Source: Aurantiacibacter poecillastricola
Lineage (GTDB): Bacteria > Pseudomonadota > Alphaproteobacteria > Sphingomonadales > Sphingomonadaceae
DNA length: 64,000 nucleotides
Reading direction: 5' to 3'
Assembly (NCBI RefSeq): GCF_030730945.1
Contig: NZ_JAVAMS010000004.1
Span: forward strand, 286,788-350,787
The notes under the pieces were generated by a model. That model saw only the letters and a program-made list of their open reading frames with translations. It was not told where the DNA came from and did not search any database. Positions 17,373-26,707 of the stretch are shown here, one piece after another (positions within the stretch are counted from its first letter, which is position 1; every line of letters starts with the position of its first letter). A program made the position numbers and the translations under genes.

Positions 17373-17495
17373 GTTCTCTCCCCTTGCGACTCCATCTTTT
17401 TGCGTGGAGCATCCTCAAGGGTTGCGACGCTATGAAAGCTTCAGCATGCGAACAATACACCTTAATGCGACGTCACTATTCTCGAATCGCGAACG
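17373..17495. promoter_or_regulatory. Divergent promoter region between receptor and LysR gene
   Basis: This 123-base gap separates the divergently transcribed receptor and LysR-type regulator. LysR proteins usually bind such gaps at T-N11-A dyads. The region contains the near-palindromic stretch ATGAAAGCTTCAGCAT (17440-17455). I could not single out a confident operator, and no strong -35/-10 pair is evident. Confidence 0.45.
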
Positions 17496-18437
17496 ATGGA
17501 CACGCTGATAAACATAAGGACGTTTCTCACGGTCGCCCGGGAAGGCAGTTTCGCTGCCGGGGCGCGAGCGCTCGAAGTCGCGCCGTCGATCGTGTCGAAG
17601 CGGATCAACCAGTTGGAACACCAGCTCAAGATCAAGCTGTTCTTCCGCTCCACGCGCGAAATCACACTGACTGCGGACGGGAGCAGGGTGCTGCCGCAAT
17701 GCGAGAAAGTGCTCTCGCAATTCGACGAGTTGCGCAGTGTTCAGGCGAAGACGGAAATCGCCGGCTATTTGCGGGTCGATGCACCCGGCACGGTGACCAG
17801 CCGAATATTCGGCCCGATGCTGATAGAGTTTCTGGCGAAGTACTCGTCCCTCGAGATGGACTTGCGCTTGATCGACCGGCTGGCCGACGGGATCGACCTC
17901 GATTCCGACATCACGATCGGGATCAGGCCATCGCGCTCCACGCTGGTGCAGGATTTTCCGCTGATGCCCTATGGCAACGCGCTGTATGCCGGGCCCGGCT
18001 ACATCGCAGAGCATGGCCAACCCGGCCACCCGAACGAACTGGCCAACCACCATTGCCTCGCCTCCTTGCTCTATGGCGATACCTGGCACTTCTATGGCGA
18101 CAGTGGCGACTTCGCGGTCACGGTGCAGCCGCGCTTCCGGGTCAACGATGCGATCATTCTGCGCGAAGCCGTGCGAAACGATCTCGGCATCGCTGTCCTG
18201 CCCACCGTCCTGGTGGAGAAGGACCTGCAGGAGGGCAGGCTCGTGCGCTTGCTGCCTGCATTCCGTCCGCCGCCTCTCTGGCTGAAGGCGATCGTCCCGC
18301 GCGAGAAACTGCTGAAGCCCAATGTGATGGCCCTGCTCGGATTCTTCCAGGAGAAGTTTGCCGAGGAGATCGGGATGCTGGACCACGTGTGGGAGGAGTT
18401 CGCGAAAGGCCAGAGCTATCGCGCCTCCACACCCTGA
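17496..18437 (+). CDS. LysR-family transcriptional regulator
   Basis: 313 residues. The N-terminal winged helix-turn-helix is seen in FLTVAREGSFAAGARALEVAPSIVSKRINQLEHQLKIKLFFRSTREITLT (residues 9-58 in register with LysR proteins), followed by a periplasmic-binding-protein-like effector domain. The gene is divergent from the receptor at 14430-17372. By the usual LysR pattern it should regulate that receptor and the AcnX/IlvD operon, with the pathway substrate or an intermediate as co-inducer. It may also influence the plus-strand receptor 212 bases downstream. Confidence 0.93.
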   Translation: MDTLINIRTFLTVAREGSFAAGARALEVAPSIVSKRINQLEHQLKIKLFFRSTREITLTADGSRVLPQCEKVLSQFDELRSVQAKTEIAGYLRVDAPGTVTSRIFGPMLIEFLAKYSSLEMDLRLIDRLADGIDLDSDITIGIRPSRSTLVQDFPLMPYGNALYAGPGYIAEHGQPGHPNELANHHCLASLLYGDTWHFYGDSGDFAVTVQPRFRVNDAIILREAVRNDLGIAVLPTVLVEKDLQEGRLVRLLPAFRPPPLWLKAIVPREKLLKPNVMALLGFFQEKFAEEIGMLDHVWEEFAKGQSYRASTP

Positions 18438-18649
18438 CCCCGTTCGCGGATAGGCAGGAGCTAAGCGGGGAAGAACCCGCCGAACCTCGTGGGCGGGGGC
18501 GGGATTTGTCGTACCACCGCAATTGATTGCAGACCGCCAATATCGTCAACAATTTCGTCGGGAAGGTTTCGCTTGTCTATCCGCCCTCCTTCTGTGACGC
18601 GCGCCGCAAATCGGACTGGCGATGACCAGACAGGATGGGGATGAATGAC

Positions 18650-21253
18650 ATGCGCGTGACTTTTCGATCGAAACTTGGTGCCTTGCTTGGCGGCGGCTCC
18701 CTGATTGCTCTCTGCCTTCCCGCCGCTGCGCTGGCGCAGGATGCCGGTGCAGGGATCGAGGAAGAACCTCAGCCCGAAGCGATCGTCGTGACCGGCAGCC
18801 GCATCCGCGGCATCGAGCCGACCGGTTCGCCGGTGATCGGGCTGGGCCGCGAGGATATCGAACAGAGCCCTGCCTCCACCACGACGGAGCTGCTGTCCGA
18901 ACTCCCGCAGATCTTCAACTTCGGTGCGACCGACGCATCCTTCACCTCGGCCAATAACCAGAATGCCAACCGCACCTTCGGCACCGGCATCAACCTGCGC
19001 GGCCTGGGGACCGAATCCACGCTGACTCTGCTCGACGGCAGGCGCCTGCCCGCCGCTGGCACGCAGAGCCAGTTCTTCGACCCGGCGGTTATCCCGACGA
19101 TGGCGATCGCGCGGCTGGAAGTGCTGGCCGATGGCAGCTCCGGCATTTACGGATCCGATGCCGTGGGCGGGGTGGTGAACATCCTGCTGCGCAAGAATTT
19201 CGACGGCGCCGAAGCTATGGGACGCGTGCGCTTCGCCGACGGGTTCGAGGAATATCAAGCCGGCGCGGCGCTGGGCAAGACCTGGGGCACCGGCTCCATC
19301 ATGGTGGCCGGTGAATACAACGACCGCGGAACCCTGTTCGCCGCAGACCGCGATTTCTATACCGACGACCTTACTCCCTTCGGCGGTCCTGATCTCCGCT
19401 CCTCGAATGCCGCGCCCGGCAATGTCACGGTGGACGGCGTAACCTACGCCATTCCCGATGGCGACGGCGAAAACCTGACGGCTGGGGATTTCACCGCGGG
19501 CACGCGCAACCTGCAAAGCGCGTTCCTTGGCGCGGGCGCTCTTCCCGCACAGGAGCGTTACAGCGCGGCAGCCACGTTCGAGCAGGAGATCAACGAGAAC
19601 ATCGAGGTCTACGCGCAAGGCTTCTATGCAGAGCGTGACGGCATTCAGGCCGCCAGCGCACTGGCCGCGCAATTCGACGTGCCGACATCCAATCCGTTCT
19701 ACGTCAATCCCGGTGCACCGGGGGAGCGCGTGACGGTCGCCTATTCCTTCGTGAACGAGCTCGGCTTCGAGCGGAACACGTCTTCGCAGCAGGCCTATCA
19801 TATCACCGGCGGGCTGAACGTGGAGCTTGGTGCAGACTGGTCGGGCAACGCGTTCTACGCCTATGGACACGACAAGGAACGGTCCTTCAACCGGTCCATC
19901 GACAACGCCGCCCTGGCGGCAGCGCTGGCCGACACCGATCCCGCCACCGCATTCAATCCGTTCAGCTCCACCGGCAACAACAACCCTGCAACCATCGCAG
20001 CAATCGCCGGCGGCAGCTTCCGGGTGGATACCAATTACGGCATTCACGAATACGGCTTGTCGGTTGACGGGCCTGTGACCACGCTTCCGGCGGGCGATGT
20101 CCGTCTGGCGCTGGGCGCTTCCAGGCAGGAGATAAACTTCCAGGATCTCGCGCCTTTCGAGAGCGATTTCGATCGCAAGATCAACTCTGTGTTCGGCGAG
20201 GTTTTCGTACCGATCATCGGCGCGGACGGGCCGGAGCTCAACCTGTCGGCAGCCGTTCGCTACGATGATTACGACGATGTCGGCGACACGCTGAATCCGA
20301 AGTTCGGCGTAACCTTCCGCCCCGTCGAGACGCTCACCCTTCGCGGCAGCTACGGCACCTCGTTCCGCGCGCCGACGCTTTCCGATACCGGCTTGCCTTT
20401 CAACCAGTACACGCAGTTCGTGGATGGCAGCAACGTGCAGCGCAATGTTCTCTTCCTGCGCGGCGGCAATCCCGACCTGCAGCCGGAAGAGGCCACCACC
20501 TGGTCCGCAGGCGCAGACTGGGAGCCCGATGCACTCGCCGGCCTCAGCCTTTCCGTCACCTATTACAATGTCGATTACACCAATCGCATCGCCACGCCGG
20601 GTAACGATCAACTGGCCCTGCAGAAACCCGAACTGGCCACGATCGTGACGCTTAATCCTTCGATCGACCTGGTGAACGAGATCGTCGCCGGCGGCCTCTT
20701 CAGTCCGCCGCCCGCCGCACCGCAGGACGTGTTCGCAATAGTGGACGGCCGCAAGGTGAACCTGGGTGCCAACAAGACGGACGGGCTGGAATTCATCGGC
20801 AGCTACGAGGGTTTCGCCGACTGGGGTTCGTGGCGTGTCGGGGTCAATGCCACCAAGATCCTGTCCTTCGATCGCACGATCATCTCGGGCACACCGCTGC
20901 GCGACGTGCTGGACACGATCAACAACCCGGCATCCTTCGTCGCGAGGGCCTATGCCGGGGCGGAGCTGGGTGGCTTCTCAGGCACCGTTTTCGCCAACCA
21001 TTACGGCAGCTACGACAACGACTCCGTAACGCCGATCCAGGATGTGCCCGCGCATACGGAGTTCGATCTCGCGCTGCGCTATACGCTGGAACAGCCGGTC
21101 TCCTTTGCCGAAGGGATCACCTTCACACTGGATGTGCAGGACATTTTCGACAATGATCCGCCATACGTACAGAACGGCAACCTGGCGTTCGATCCCAATG
21201 CACACAGCCCGATCGGACGGACGATCGCCATCGGCGTGCGCGCCGGCTTCTGA
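18650..21253 (+). CDS. TonB-dependent receptor (VTGSRIR class)
   Basis: About 867 residues. Three in-frame ATGs are clustered (18635, 18641, 18650); I favour 18650 because GGGG at 18637-18640 is suitably spaced and MRVTFRSK begins the signal peptide (SLIALCLPAAALAQ). A TonB-box-like AIVVTGSRIRG, plug domain with LEVLADGSSGIYGSDAVGGVVNILL and a barrel ending IAIGVRAGF follow. Two exported hydrolases follow on the same strand, so the imported compound is probably an ester. The 212-base gap upstream carries its promoter; nothing else was recognised there. Confidence 0.9.
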   Translation: MRVTFRSKLGALLGGGSLIALCLPAAALAQDAGAGIEEEPQPEAIVVTGSRIRGIEPTGSPVIGLGREDIEQSPASTTTELLSELPQIFNFGATDASFTSANNQNANRTFGTGINLRGLGTESTLTLLDGRRLPAAGTQSQFFDPAVIPTMAIARLEVLADGSSGIYGSDAVGGVVNILLRKNFDGAEAMGRVRFADGFEEYQAGAALGKTWGTGSIMVAGEYNDRGTLFAADRDFYTDDLTPFGGPDLRSSNAAPGNVTVDGVTYAIPDGDGENLTAGDFTAGTRNLQSAFLGAGALPAQERYSAAATFEQEINENIEVYAQGFYAERDGIQAASALAAQFDVPTSNPFYVNPGAPGERVTVAYSFVNELGFERNTSSQQAYHITGGLNVELGADWSGNAFYAYGHDKERSFNRSIDNAALAAALADTDPATAFNPFSSTGNNNPATIAAIAGGSFRVDTNYGIHEYGLSVDGPVTTLPAGDVRLALGASRQEINFQDLAPFESDFDRKINSVFGEVFVPIIGADGPELNLSAAVRYDDYDDVGDTLNPKFGVTFRPVETLTLRGSYGTSFRAPTLSDTGLPFNQYTQFVDGSNVQRNVLFLRGGNPDLQPEEATTWSAGADWEPDALAGLSLSVTYYNVDYTNRIATPGNDQLALQKPELATIVTLNPSIDLVNEIVAGGLFSPPPAAPQDVFAIVDGRKVNLGANKTDGLEFIGSYEGFADWGSWRVGVNATKILSFDRTIISGTPLRDVLDTINNPASFVARAYAGAELGGFSGTVFANHYGSYDNDSVTPIQDVPAHTEFDLALRYTLEQPVSFAEGITFTLDVQDIFDNDPPYVQNGNLAFDPNAHSPIGRTIAIGVRAGF

Positions 21254-21314
21254 ACGAGGCGGCCGGCAAGCCTCGTTCGCCGGCCGTCCCTTCATTCCCC
21301 GTCAGGAGAGACAT

Positions 21315-22280
21315 ATGAAAACCGCTTCGCTCCGCTCCGCTCTCCTTGTCCTGGGTACCGTCCTTGCCGGCTGTACAGCCGTCGGCGAGACAGGGCAGGG
21401 GTCCCCACAGGCAGCAGAAGCGGCCTTCGACACCGCGCCCGATCTGCCGGGCAGCGGCGCCTATCCTGCCATGCGGGATGTGCGGCCGGATCTACCCGAC
21501 CACATCGTTTATCGCCCCCGCGATCTGGGCATGGTGGAAGACCGCCAGCTGGGCGTGGTCCTTTGGGGCAATGGCGGTTGCTCGGCCGATGCGGCCTCCG
21601 CGCGCTTTCACCTTCTGGAGATCGCCTCGCATGGCTATGTCGCCATCGCGCCCGGCAAGGCCTTTAGCGGTCCCGATGCGCTCCCCGAACCGCCTCGCGA
21701 GGCCCCGCCCAGTGAGGGCGCCTTCCCTCCGGTGCAGACCTTGCCTGCCGACCTTCTCGCCGGGCTGGACTGGATCCTTGCCGAGAATGACGACGCGCAA
21801 AGCCCTTTCCACAGCCTGATCGATCCGGAAAAGGTGGCAGTGGCCGGGCATAGCTGCGGTGGTTTGCAGGCGATCAGCGTGGCCGCCGATCCGCGGATCG
21901 CCACGGCCATCGTGCATAATAGCGGCGTACTGGATCCGGCCGCTTTCAACCCCATTACCGGGTTCTCCGTCGCCAAAGCGGAGCTTGCCAATATCCATTC
22001 GCCGGTCCTCTACATCCTCGGCGGGGAGAGCGATGTCGCCTATCCCAACGGCATGGACGACTTCCAGCGCATCGATCACGTTCCAGTAGCCGTGGCAAAC
22101 CTGGACGTTGGCCATGGCGGTACCTTTCGCGAGCCCAACGGCGGGCGCGTGGGGACAGTCGCGGTGAAATGGCTGGAATGGCAATTGCGCGGCGACGAGG
22201 CAGCATCGCGCTGGTTCATCGGCGAGAACTGCGCCCTGTGCGAAGATGCAGACTGGACCTATCAGGCAAAGGGTTTCTGA
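21315..22280 (+). CDS. Lipoprotein alpha/beta hydrolase
   Basis: 321 residues from ATG 21315 behind AGGAGA. The signal sequence ends in the lipobox LAGC, so the mature protein is lipid-anchored by its Cys. The nucleophile motif is GHSCGG, the His is in VGHGG, and the strand before the active site (VVLWGNGGCSADA) resembles dienelactone-hydrolase and polyester-hydrolase-like alpha/beta folds. A C-terminal CALCEDADW segment carries two Cys that could form a disulphide. The substrate is unknown; membrane anchoring next to a receptor suggests cleavage in the periplasm of what the receptor imports. Confidence 0.83.
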   Translation: MKTASLRSALLVLGTVLAGCTAVGETGQGSPQAAEAAFDTAPDLPGSGAYPAMRDVRPDLPDHIVYRPRDLGMVEDRQLGVVLWGNGGCSADAASARFHLLEIASHGYVAIAPGKAFSGPDALPEPPREAPPSEGAFPPVQTLPADLLAGLDWILAENDDAQSPFHSLIDPEKVAVAGHSCGGLQAISVAADPRIATAIVHNSGVLDPAAFNPITGFSVAKAELANIHSPVLYILGGESDVAYPNGMDDFQRIDHVPVAVANLDVGHGGTFREPNGGRVGTVAVKWLEWQLRGDEAASRWFIGENCALCEDADWTYQAKGF

Positions 22281-22281
22281 A

Positions 22282-23208
22282 GTGGTTTTCCGCAAAGCGT
22301 TCCTTCCTGCCCTGGCAGCCGCCTGCCTGGTGCTTGCGCCTTCGGCTCCAGCCCTTGCGCAGCAGCACACGCTCGATCTCTATGACGGTCCTGCTCCCGG
22401 TTCGCAGGACTGGTCAGAGCCTCTCGTGGTGCATCCCACCGAAGGCGGGGAAGACCGCTACAATACCACCCAGCCTCGCTTGCAGGTCTTCCTGCCCGAG
22501 CCTGACAAGGCCGATGGGGCTGCGATAGTGATGCTGCCCGGCGGCGGACTGCGCGTCCTTGGCATGGGCGCCGACATGCACGACACGATCGCCATGCTGA
22601 ACGACGAGGGCATAGCCGTGATCGTGCTGGAATACCGCACTCTCCAGCGCACGCCGGAGGAGATCGCCGAGGCGACAGCGCCTCGCCCGCCGAGATCGGG
22701 GCCGATCGTGTTTCCCAGCATGGAAATCCGCAACGCCAATGCCAATCCCTCGCCCGACGATCCCGTGCTGGGCGAGGTGCTGCGGCTAGCCGTAGGCGAC
22801 GGACAGGCAGCGCTCCGCCTGGTGCGGAGCAGGGCTGCACAGTGGCGGATCGATCCCGAGCGTGTCGGCATGTTCGGTACCTCTGCCGGGGGCGGCGTTG
22901 CCTTCGGTGCGATGATGGCGGACGAGGAGGGAGCGACGCCCGACTTCATCGTCTCCAATTTTGGACCCGCCCTGCAGGATATCGCCGTGCCGCAGGATGC
23001 CCCGCCGCTGTTCCTGATCACCGAGGCCTGGCACGGCCCGGTGACAGACGGTCTTATCGCGCTGTTTCAGATGTGGATCGCGCAGCGCGAGCCTGCCGAA
23101 CTGCATGTTTACGACGTTCCCAATTTCACGATGACGCCGGACCTGTGGGGCCCGCGCCTGATAGACTGGATGAAAGAACGCGAACTGCTAGGGCGCACGC
23201 CTGAATGA
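22282..23208 (+). CDS. Exported alpha/beta hydrolase
   Basis: About 308 residues. The preferred GTG start at 22282 lies one base after the stop of the lipoprotein hydrolase, followed by a signal peptide ending APALAQQ. Motifs are MLPGGGLRVLG for the oxyanion hole, GTSAGGG for the nucleophile Ser, and NDEGIAVIVLEYR on the preceding strand. The expected C-terminal His is not obvious (VPNFTMTP instead of the usual HGF), so activity may differ from a simple esterase. It belongs to the same operon as the previous gene. Confidence 0.78.
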   Translation: MVFRKAFLPALAAACLVLAPSAPALAQQHTLDLYDGPAPGSQDWSEPLVVHPTEGGEDRYNTTQPRLQVFLPEPDKADGAAIVMLPGGGLRVLGMGADMHDTIAMLNDEGIAVIVLEYRTLQRTPEEIAEATAPRPPRSGPIVFPSMEIRNANANPSPDDPVLGEVLRLAVGDGQAALRLVRSRAAQWRIDPERVGMFGTSAGGGVAFGAMMADEEGATPDFIVSNFGPALQDIAVPQDAPPLFLITEAWHGPVTDGLIALFQMWIAQREPAELHVYDVPNFTMTPDLWGPRLIDWMKERELLGRTPE

Positions 23209-23335
23209 GCAGGTTATGGTCTGCCATCCGTCCAGTTGAAAGGATTGGTGAGCCTGCGGGACAGGGTGACGAGTTTGGCCAATTGCGTGCCAGGGCCGGC
23301 GATGCTGGCCGCTACGCGACTTTGCGGGGAGACGG

Positions 23336-24883
23336 ATGGTGAGCCAACCTTCGACACGCAGGTTCCCGGTCCTCCTGTTGATCGGTGCGAGCCTGACCTT
23401 CGGCGTCGCTGTCGCAACCCAGAGCGCCGAATACGCGGAAAACCAGTGGTGGGGTCCGGGCGAGGAGCACACGATCGGCGATACGCTGGAATTCACCAAT
23501 GACTACGGCCGCCTTCGCCTCATCAATACGGGCGAACTCATCAATACGGCAGGTCATCCTTTCTTCGAACCGCTTGGTGAAAATGGGCGTGCCTGTGTCA
23601 CCTGTCACCAGCCGTCCGACGCGATGAGCCTTTCGGTGAAGACCATCCGCGCGCAGTGGGACGCCACCGATGGCAACGATCCGCTGTTTGCCGCGATCGA
23701 CGGGTCCAATTGCCCCAGCCTGCCGCAGGGGGAGGAAGCGTCCCATTCGCTGTTGCTCACCAAGGGCCTTTTCCGCATTCCGCGCCCGTGGCCGCCCAAA
23801 GCCGCCGACGGCAGCGTGATCGAGCCCGAATTCGACCTGGAAGTCGTAAGCGATCCGACAGGCTGCAATCTCGATCCCGAATACGGGATGTTCAGCGACG
23901 ACCCTGCCGTGTCCGTGTTTCGCCGGCCGCGACCGGTTGCGAACATGAAGTATCTGCTCACGCTGCCTAACGGTGTGACCCCGCACGAATATTTCATGTA
24001 CAACGACAAGAGCCTGCTGCCGACCGATCCCGAGACAGGCGAATTTGTCTCGGTGCAGCTGATGTCGGACGGCAGACTGCCTACCCTGCGAGGACAGGCA
24101 GGCGATGCAAGCTCCACGCACCTGGAAATGATCGCCGAGCTGAGCGAGGAAGAACTGCGCCAGATCGAGGAATTCGAACGGTCGATCTACGTCGCGCAAG
24201 GGTTCAGCAACCAGGCTGGGGAACTGGGCGGTCCGGGCACGCCGCCGGGCCTCGGCCCCGAAGCCATGCGCGATGGCCCGCCCGGCGAACTGGGCAACAA
24301 CCCGGTGAACCGGGTCTTCGGCACGTTCAACATGTGGCTTCACCAGCGCGGCGATGGCGAAGAACTGACGTCGCAGGAAGAATTCCAGGCCTCTGTCGCG
24401 CGGGGCGCCGACGTTTTCTTCGACAAGCGCTTCTTCATACAGGATGTGGGCGTCTACAACGACAAAGGCCTTGGCAATCCCTTCAAGCGTAGCTGCGCGT
24501 CGGGCTGTCACAACACCGTGCTGGCGGGCATGGATCTTGCGCCCGGCTTTATGGACTTGGGGCTGAACAACTGGCCCTGGAACCAGCGGGATGACCTCCC
24601 CCTGTTCAAGGCGACCTGCCACGATGATGCCGTGCCGCAGTCCTATCTCGGCAGGGTCATCTACACCCACGATCCGGGCCGCGCGCTGGTAACGGGCAGG
24701 TGCAGCGACATCGGCGCCAGCATGACCCAGCAGATGCGCGGGCTTGCTGCCCGCGCGCCGTATTTCATGGGGGGAGAAGCCGACACCCTGCGCGAGATGG
24801 TGGATTTCTACGACCGCCGCTTCAACATTCGCTACAGCGAACAGGAAAAGCAGGATCTGGTCAACTTCATGAGTGTGTTGTGA
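23336..24883 (+). CDS. Exported di-haem cytochrome c, peroxidase/MauG-like
   Basis: About 515 residues with an N-terminal signal/anchor (VLLLIGASLTFGVAVAT). One canonical haem site CVTCH is near residue 87 and a second, CASGCH, is near 396. The second has three residues between the cysteines (CX3CH) instead of two. Additional Cys (SNCPS, TGCNLD, KATCHDD, GRCSD) suggest disulphides. Overall order and the RIPRPWPP segment resemble di-haem peroxidase-like cytochromes. It should work in the periplasm, passing electrons or oxidising a partner. Its stop overlaps the start of the next gene (GTGA), which indicates coupled expression with the OmpA-like protein. Confidence 0.75.
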   Translation: MVSQPSTRRFPVLLLIGASLTFGVAVATQSAEYAENQWWGPGEEHTIGDTLEFTNDYGRLRLINTGELINTAGHPFFEPLGENGRACVTCHQPSDAMSLSVKTIRAQWDATDGNDPLFAAIDGSNCPSLPQGEEASHSLLLTKGLFRIPRPWPPKAADGSVIEPEFDLEVVSDPTGCNLDPEYGMFSDDPAVSVFRRPRPVANMKYLLTLPNGVTPHEYFMYNDKSLLPTDPETGEFVSVQLMSDGRLPTLRGQAGDASSTHLEMIAELSEEELRQIEEFERSIYVAQGFSNQAGELGGPGTPPGLGPEAMRDGPPGELGNNPVNRVFGTFNMWLHQRGDGEELTSQEEFQASVARGADVFFDKRFFIQDVGVYNDKGLGNPFKRSCASGCHNTVLAGMDLAPGFMDLGLNNWPWNQRDDLPLFKATCHDDAVPQSYLGRVIYTHDPGRALVTGRCSDIGASMTQQMRGLAARAPYFMGGEADTLREMVDFYDRRFNIRYSEQEKQDLVNFMSVL

Positions 24884-25695
24884 AAATGCGGTTCGGATCT
24901 CTCGGTCCCTGGCTTGCGCTGGGCGCCCTGTCGGTAGCCGTGCCGGCATCGGCGCAACAGCATGTCAGCTTCGTTACCTGCCCCGTGGCGCAGGATACCG
25001 GGGATCGCAGCGATGTCTGCTTCTTCGTGCGGCACGAGGGCGAGCGCTACGGCGTGTCCAGCCCGCCCGACTGGGGCAATCCGCAACTGGGTCACAAGCT
25101 GCTTGTCGAAGGGGTCGTGAGCGAGGACGGTCGGGAATGCGGGGGAGTAGAGATCGAGGGGAGGGCGTCTGTCCTGCCGGAACTCTCTTCCGAATGCGAC
25201 GAGATCGCGCCCGCCACACCGGAAATCCTTGCCCTAGAGCTCGGTCGGCGGCCCGATATTACCGAGGCCCAGCGCGCGATGATCCTCGCGGATCCAGCAA
25301 GCTCCCTGCAGATCATGCGCCTGCCCGCCTTGCCGGTGCCGGAAGTGGCACTGGGCCGCACGGAAACGATCTATTTCCCTTTCGAGCGCGACCGCGCCTC
25401 GGGGCCGGATGCGATGCTGATGCTGGAGCTCGCTCGCCTTGCCGAAGCGACGTCCGACGTCGCAATTTCGGTCCGCGCTTTTCGGGGCGCTACCTTGCTC
25501 GACAATGGCGAGATCCTCGAGGAGCGCGAGGACATGGCACGCCAAAGGGGCGAGAAGATCGTCGGCATCCTCGAGGGACTGGGGGCACCGGAAGGATCGA
25601 TAGACCTCGAAATAGTCAGCGAAGTCGAAGAACCGACGGGGAGGGCGGACTGGCAAAGCCGCCGAGCCGAACTGCGAGTATCGACGACGCGGTAG
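24880..25695 (+). CDS. Exported protein with degenerate OmpA-like C-terminal domain
   Basis: About 271 residues from GTG 24880 (four-base overlap with the cytochrome) or 269 from ATG 24886. A signal peptide ends VPASAQQ. The N-terminal half contains about four cysteines (VTCPVA, DVCFF, RECGG, SSECDE). The C-terminal half (from TETIYFPFERDRA to RRAELRV) follows the OmpA peptidoglycan-binding fold pattern. It lacks the usual TD of the GHTD motif (VRAFRG here), so glycan binding is uncertain. It may anchor or assist the adjacent cytochrome. No characterised homologue is recognised. Confidence 0.65.
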   Translation: MKMRFGSLGPWLALGALSVAVPASAQQHVSFVTCPVAQDTGDRSDVCFFVRHEGERYGVSSPPDWGNPQLGHKLLVEGVVSEDGRECGGVEIEGRASVLPELSSECDEIAPATPEILALELGRRPDITEAQRAMILADPASSLQIMRLPALPVPEVALGRTETIYFPFERDRASGPDAMLMLELARLAEATSDVAISVRAFRGATLLDNGEILEEREDMARQRGEKIVGILEGLGAPEGSIDLEIVSEVEEPTGRADWQSRRAELRVSTTR

Positions 25696-25847
25696 AGCTG
25701 ACCGCGCGCTCGGTTCCGGCAATCTCTCTTCACATTTGTGCGTATCCCTGCATTCGATCGACGACAATCCTGCCAAGCTGTGCAATGCGCGGCCTTGCCG
25801 AACCCATGATTCACCGCAATGCCATATAGGTCAGGTAGATAAGGCTC

Positions 25848-26669
25848 ATGTCTCCAAAAGTGCTTCTGTCCTGCGCTCTCGCAGCCGCTATCGTTACTGC
25901 TCCCGCCAAGGCCTGGGGGCCGATAGGCCACCGGGTGAGCGCCGACATTGCCGAAGACAATCTTGGCGGGAAGGCCCGCGCCCGCATAGCGCAGATCCTG
26001 GGACATGAGGGCCTGGCGGAAGCCAGCACCTGGCCCGACGAGCAGAGGTCGAACCCGGAGCCGTTCTGGCAGGAAACCGCCTCGCCTTTCCACTACGTCA
26101 CATTGCCGCCCGGGCAGGGTGCCGACGGGATTGCCCATCCGCCCGAGGGCGATGCCCTGACCGCGCTGGAAGAATTCACCGCCACTTTGCGCGACGATTC
26201 CGCGACGCAGGAGGAGCAGGCGCTTGCACTACGGTTCGTGGTCCATATCGTCTCCGACCTCCACCAGCCGTTGCACGCAGGAAACGGCAGTGATCGGGGC
26301 GGAAACGATTTCGTCGTGAGCTGGTTCGAAAACCCCACAAACCTGCACTGGGTCTGGGATGAAGGCCTGATCCAGCGCCAGCAATTGTCCTACTCGGAAT
26401 ATTCCGAGAGGTTGGAAAGGCGCATTGCTCCCGAGCAGGTGCTTAGCTGGTGGGAAGGCGATCCTGCTGTCTGGATCGCTGAAAGCGCTGCCCTGCGCGA
26501 CCGTATCTACCCCCAGACAGGCGGCGAAGAGGGCGACGGCACGGCAGAATCGCCGGCTCTGCTTAGCTACGATTATCACTGGGAATGGATTCCCACTGTC
26601 GAAAATCGGCTGGCCCAATCCGGCATTCGGCTTGCAGCTTACCTCGACTGGGTGTTTGCCGAGGATTGA
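25848..26669 (+). CDS. S1/P1-family nuclease, exported
   Basis: 273 residues with signal peptide ending APAKA and a mature N-terminus WGPIGHR; the first Trp is a zinc ligand in this family. Further zinc-site motifs are STWPD, FHYV, HIVSDLHQPLHAG, DRGGND and NLHWVWD. These enzymes carry three zinc ions and cleave single-stranded DNA and RNA to 5'-nucleotides, often removing 3' phosphates too. Periplasmic or secreted location fits nutrient scavenging. AMP nucleosidase follows immediately, and nucleoside uptake genes lie 5 kb further on. The 152-base gap upstream should hold its promoter; AAGG precedes the ATG. Confidence 0.93.
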   Translation: MSPKVLLSCALAAAIVTAPAKAWGPIGHRVSADIAEDNLGGKARARIAQILGHEGLAEASTWPDEQRSNPEPFWQETASPFHYVTLPPGQGADGIAHPPEGDALTALEEFTATLRDDSATQEEQALALRFVVHIVSDLHQPLHAGNGSDRGGNDFVVSWFENPTNLHWVWDEGLIQRQQLSYSEYSERLERRIAPEQVLSWWEGDPAVWIAESAALRDRIYPQTGGEEGDGTAESPALLSYDYHWEWIPTVENRLAQSGIRLAAYLDWVFAED

Positions 26670-26707
26670 GCTAGGGTCTGTGCGAAAGCATGCGGAACGG
26701 AGATCAC

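Noticed and set aside
18461..20611. 716-residue open frame on the minus strand
   Set aside because: Antisense to the receptor at 18650-21253; no motifs and shadow-type composition.
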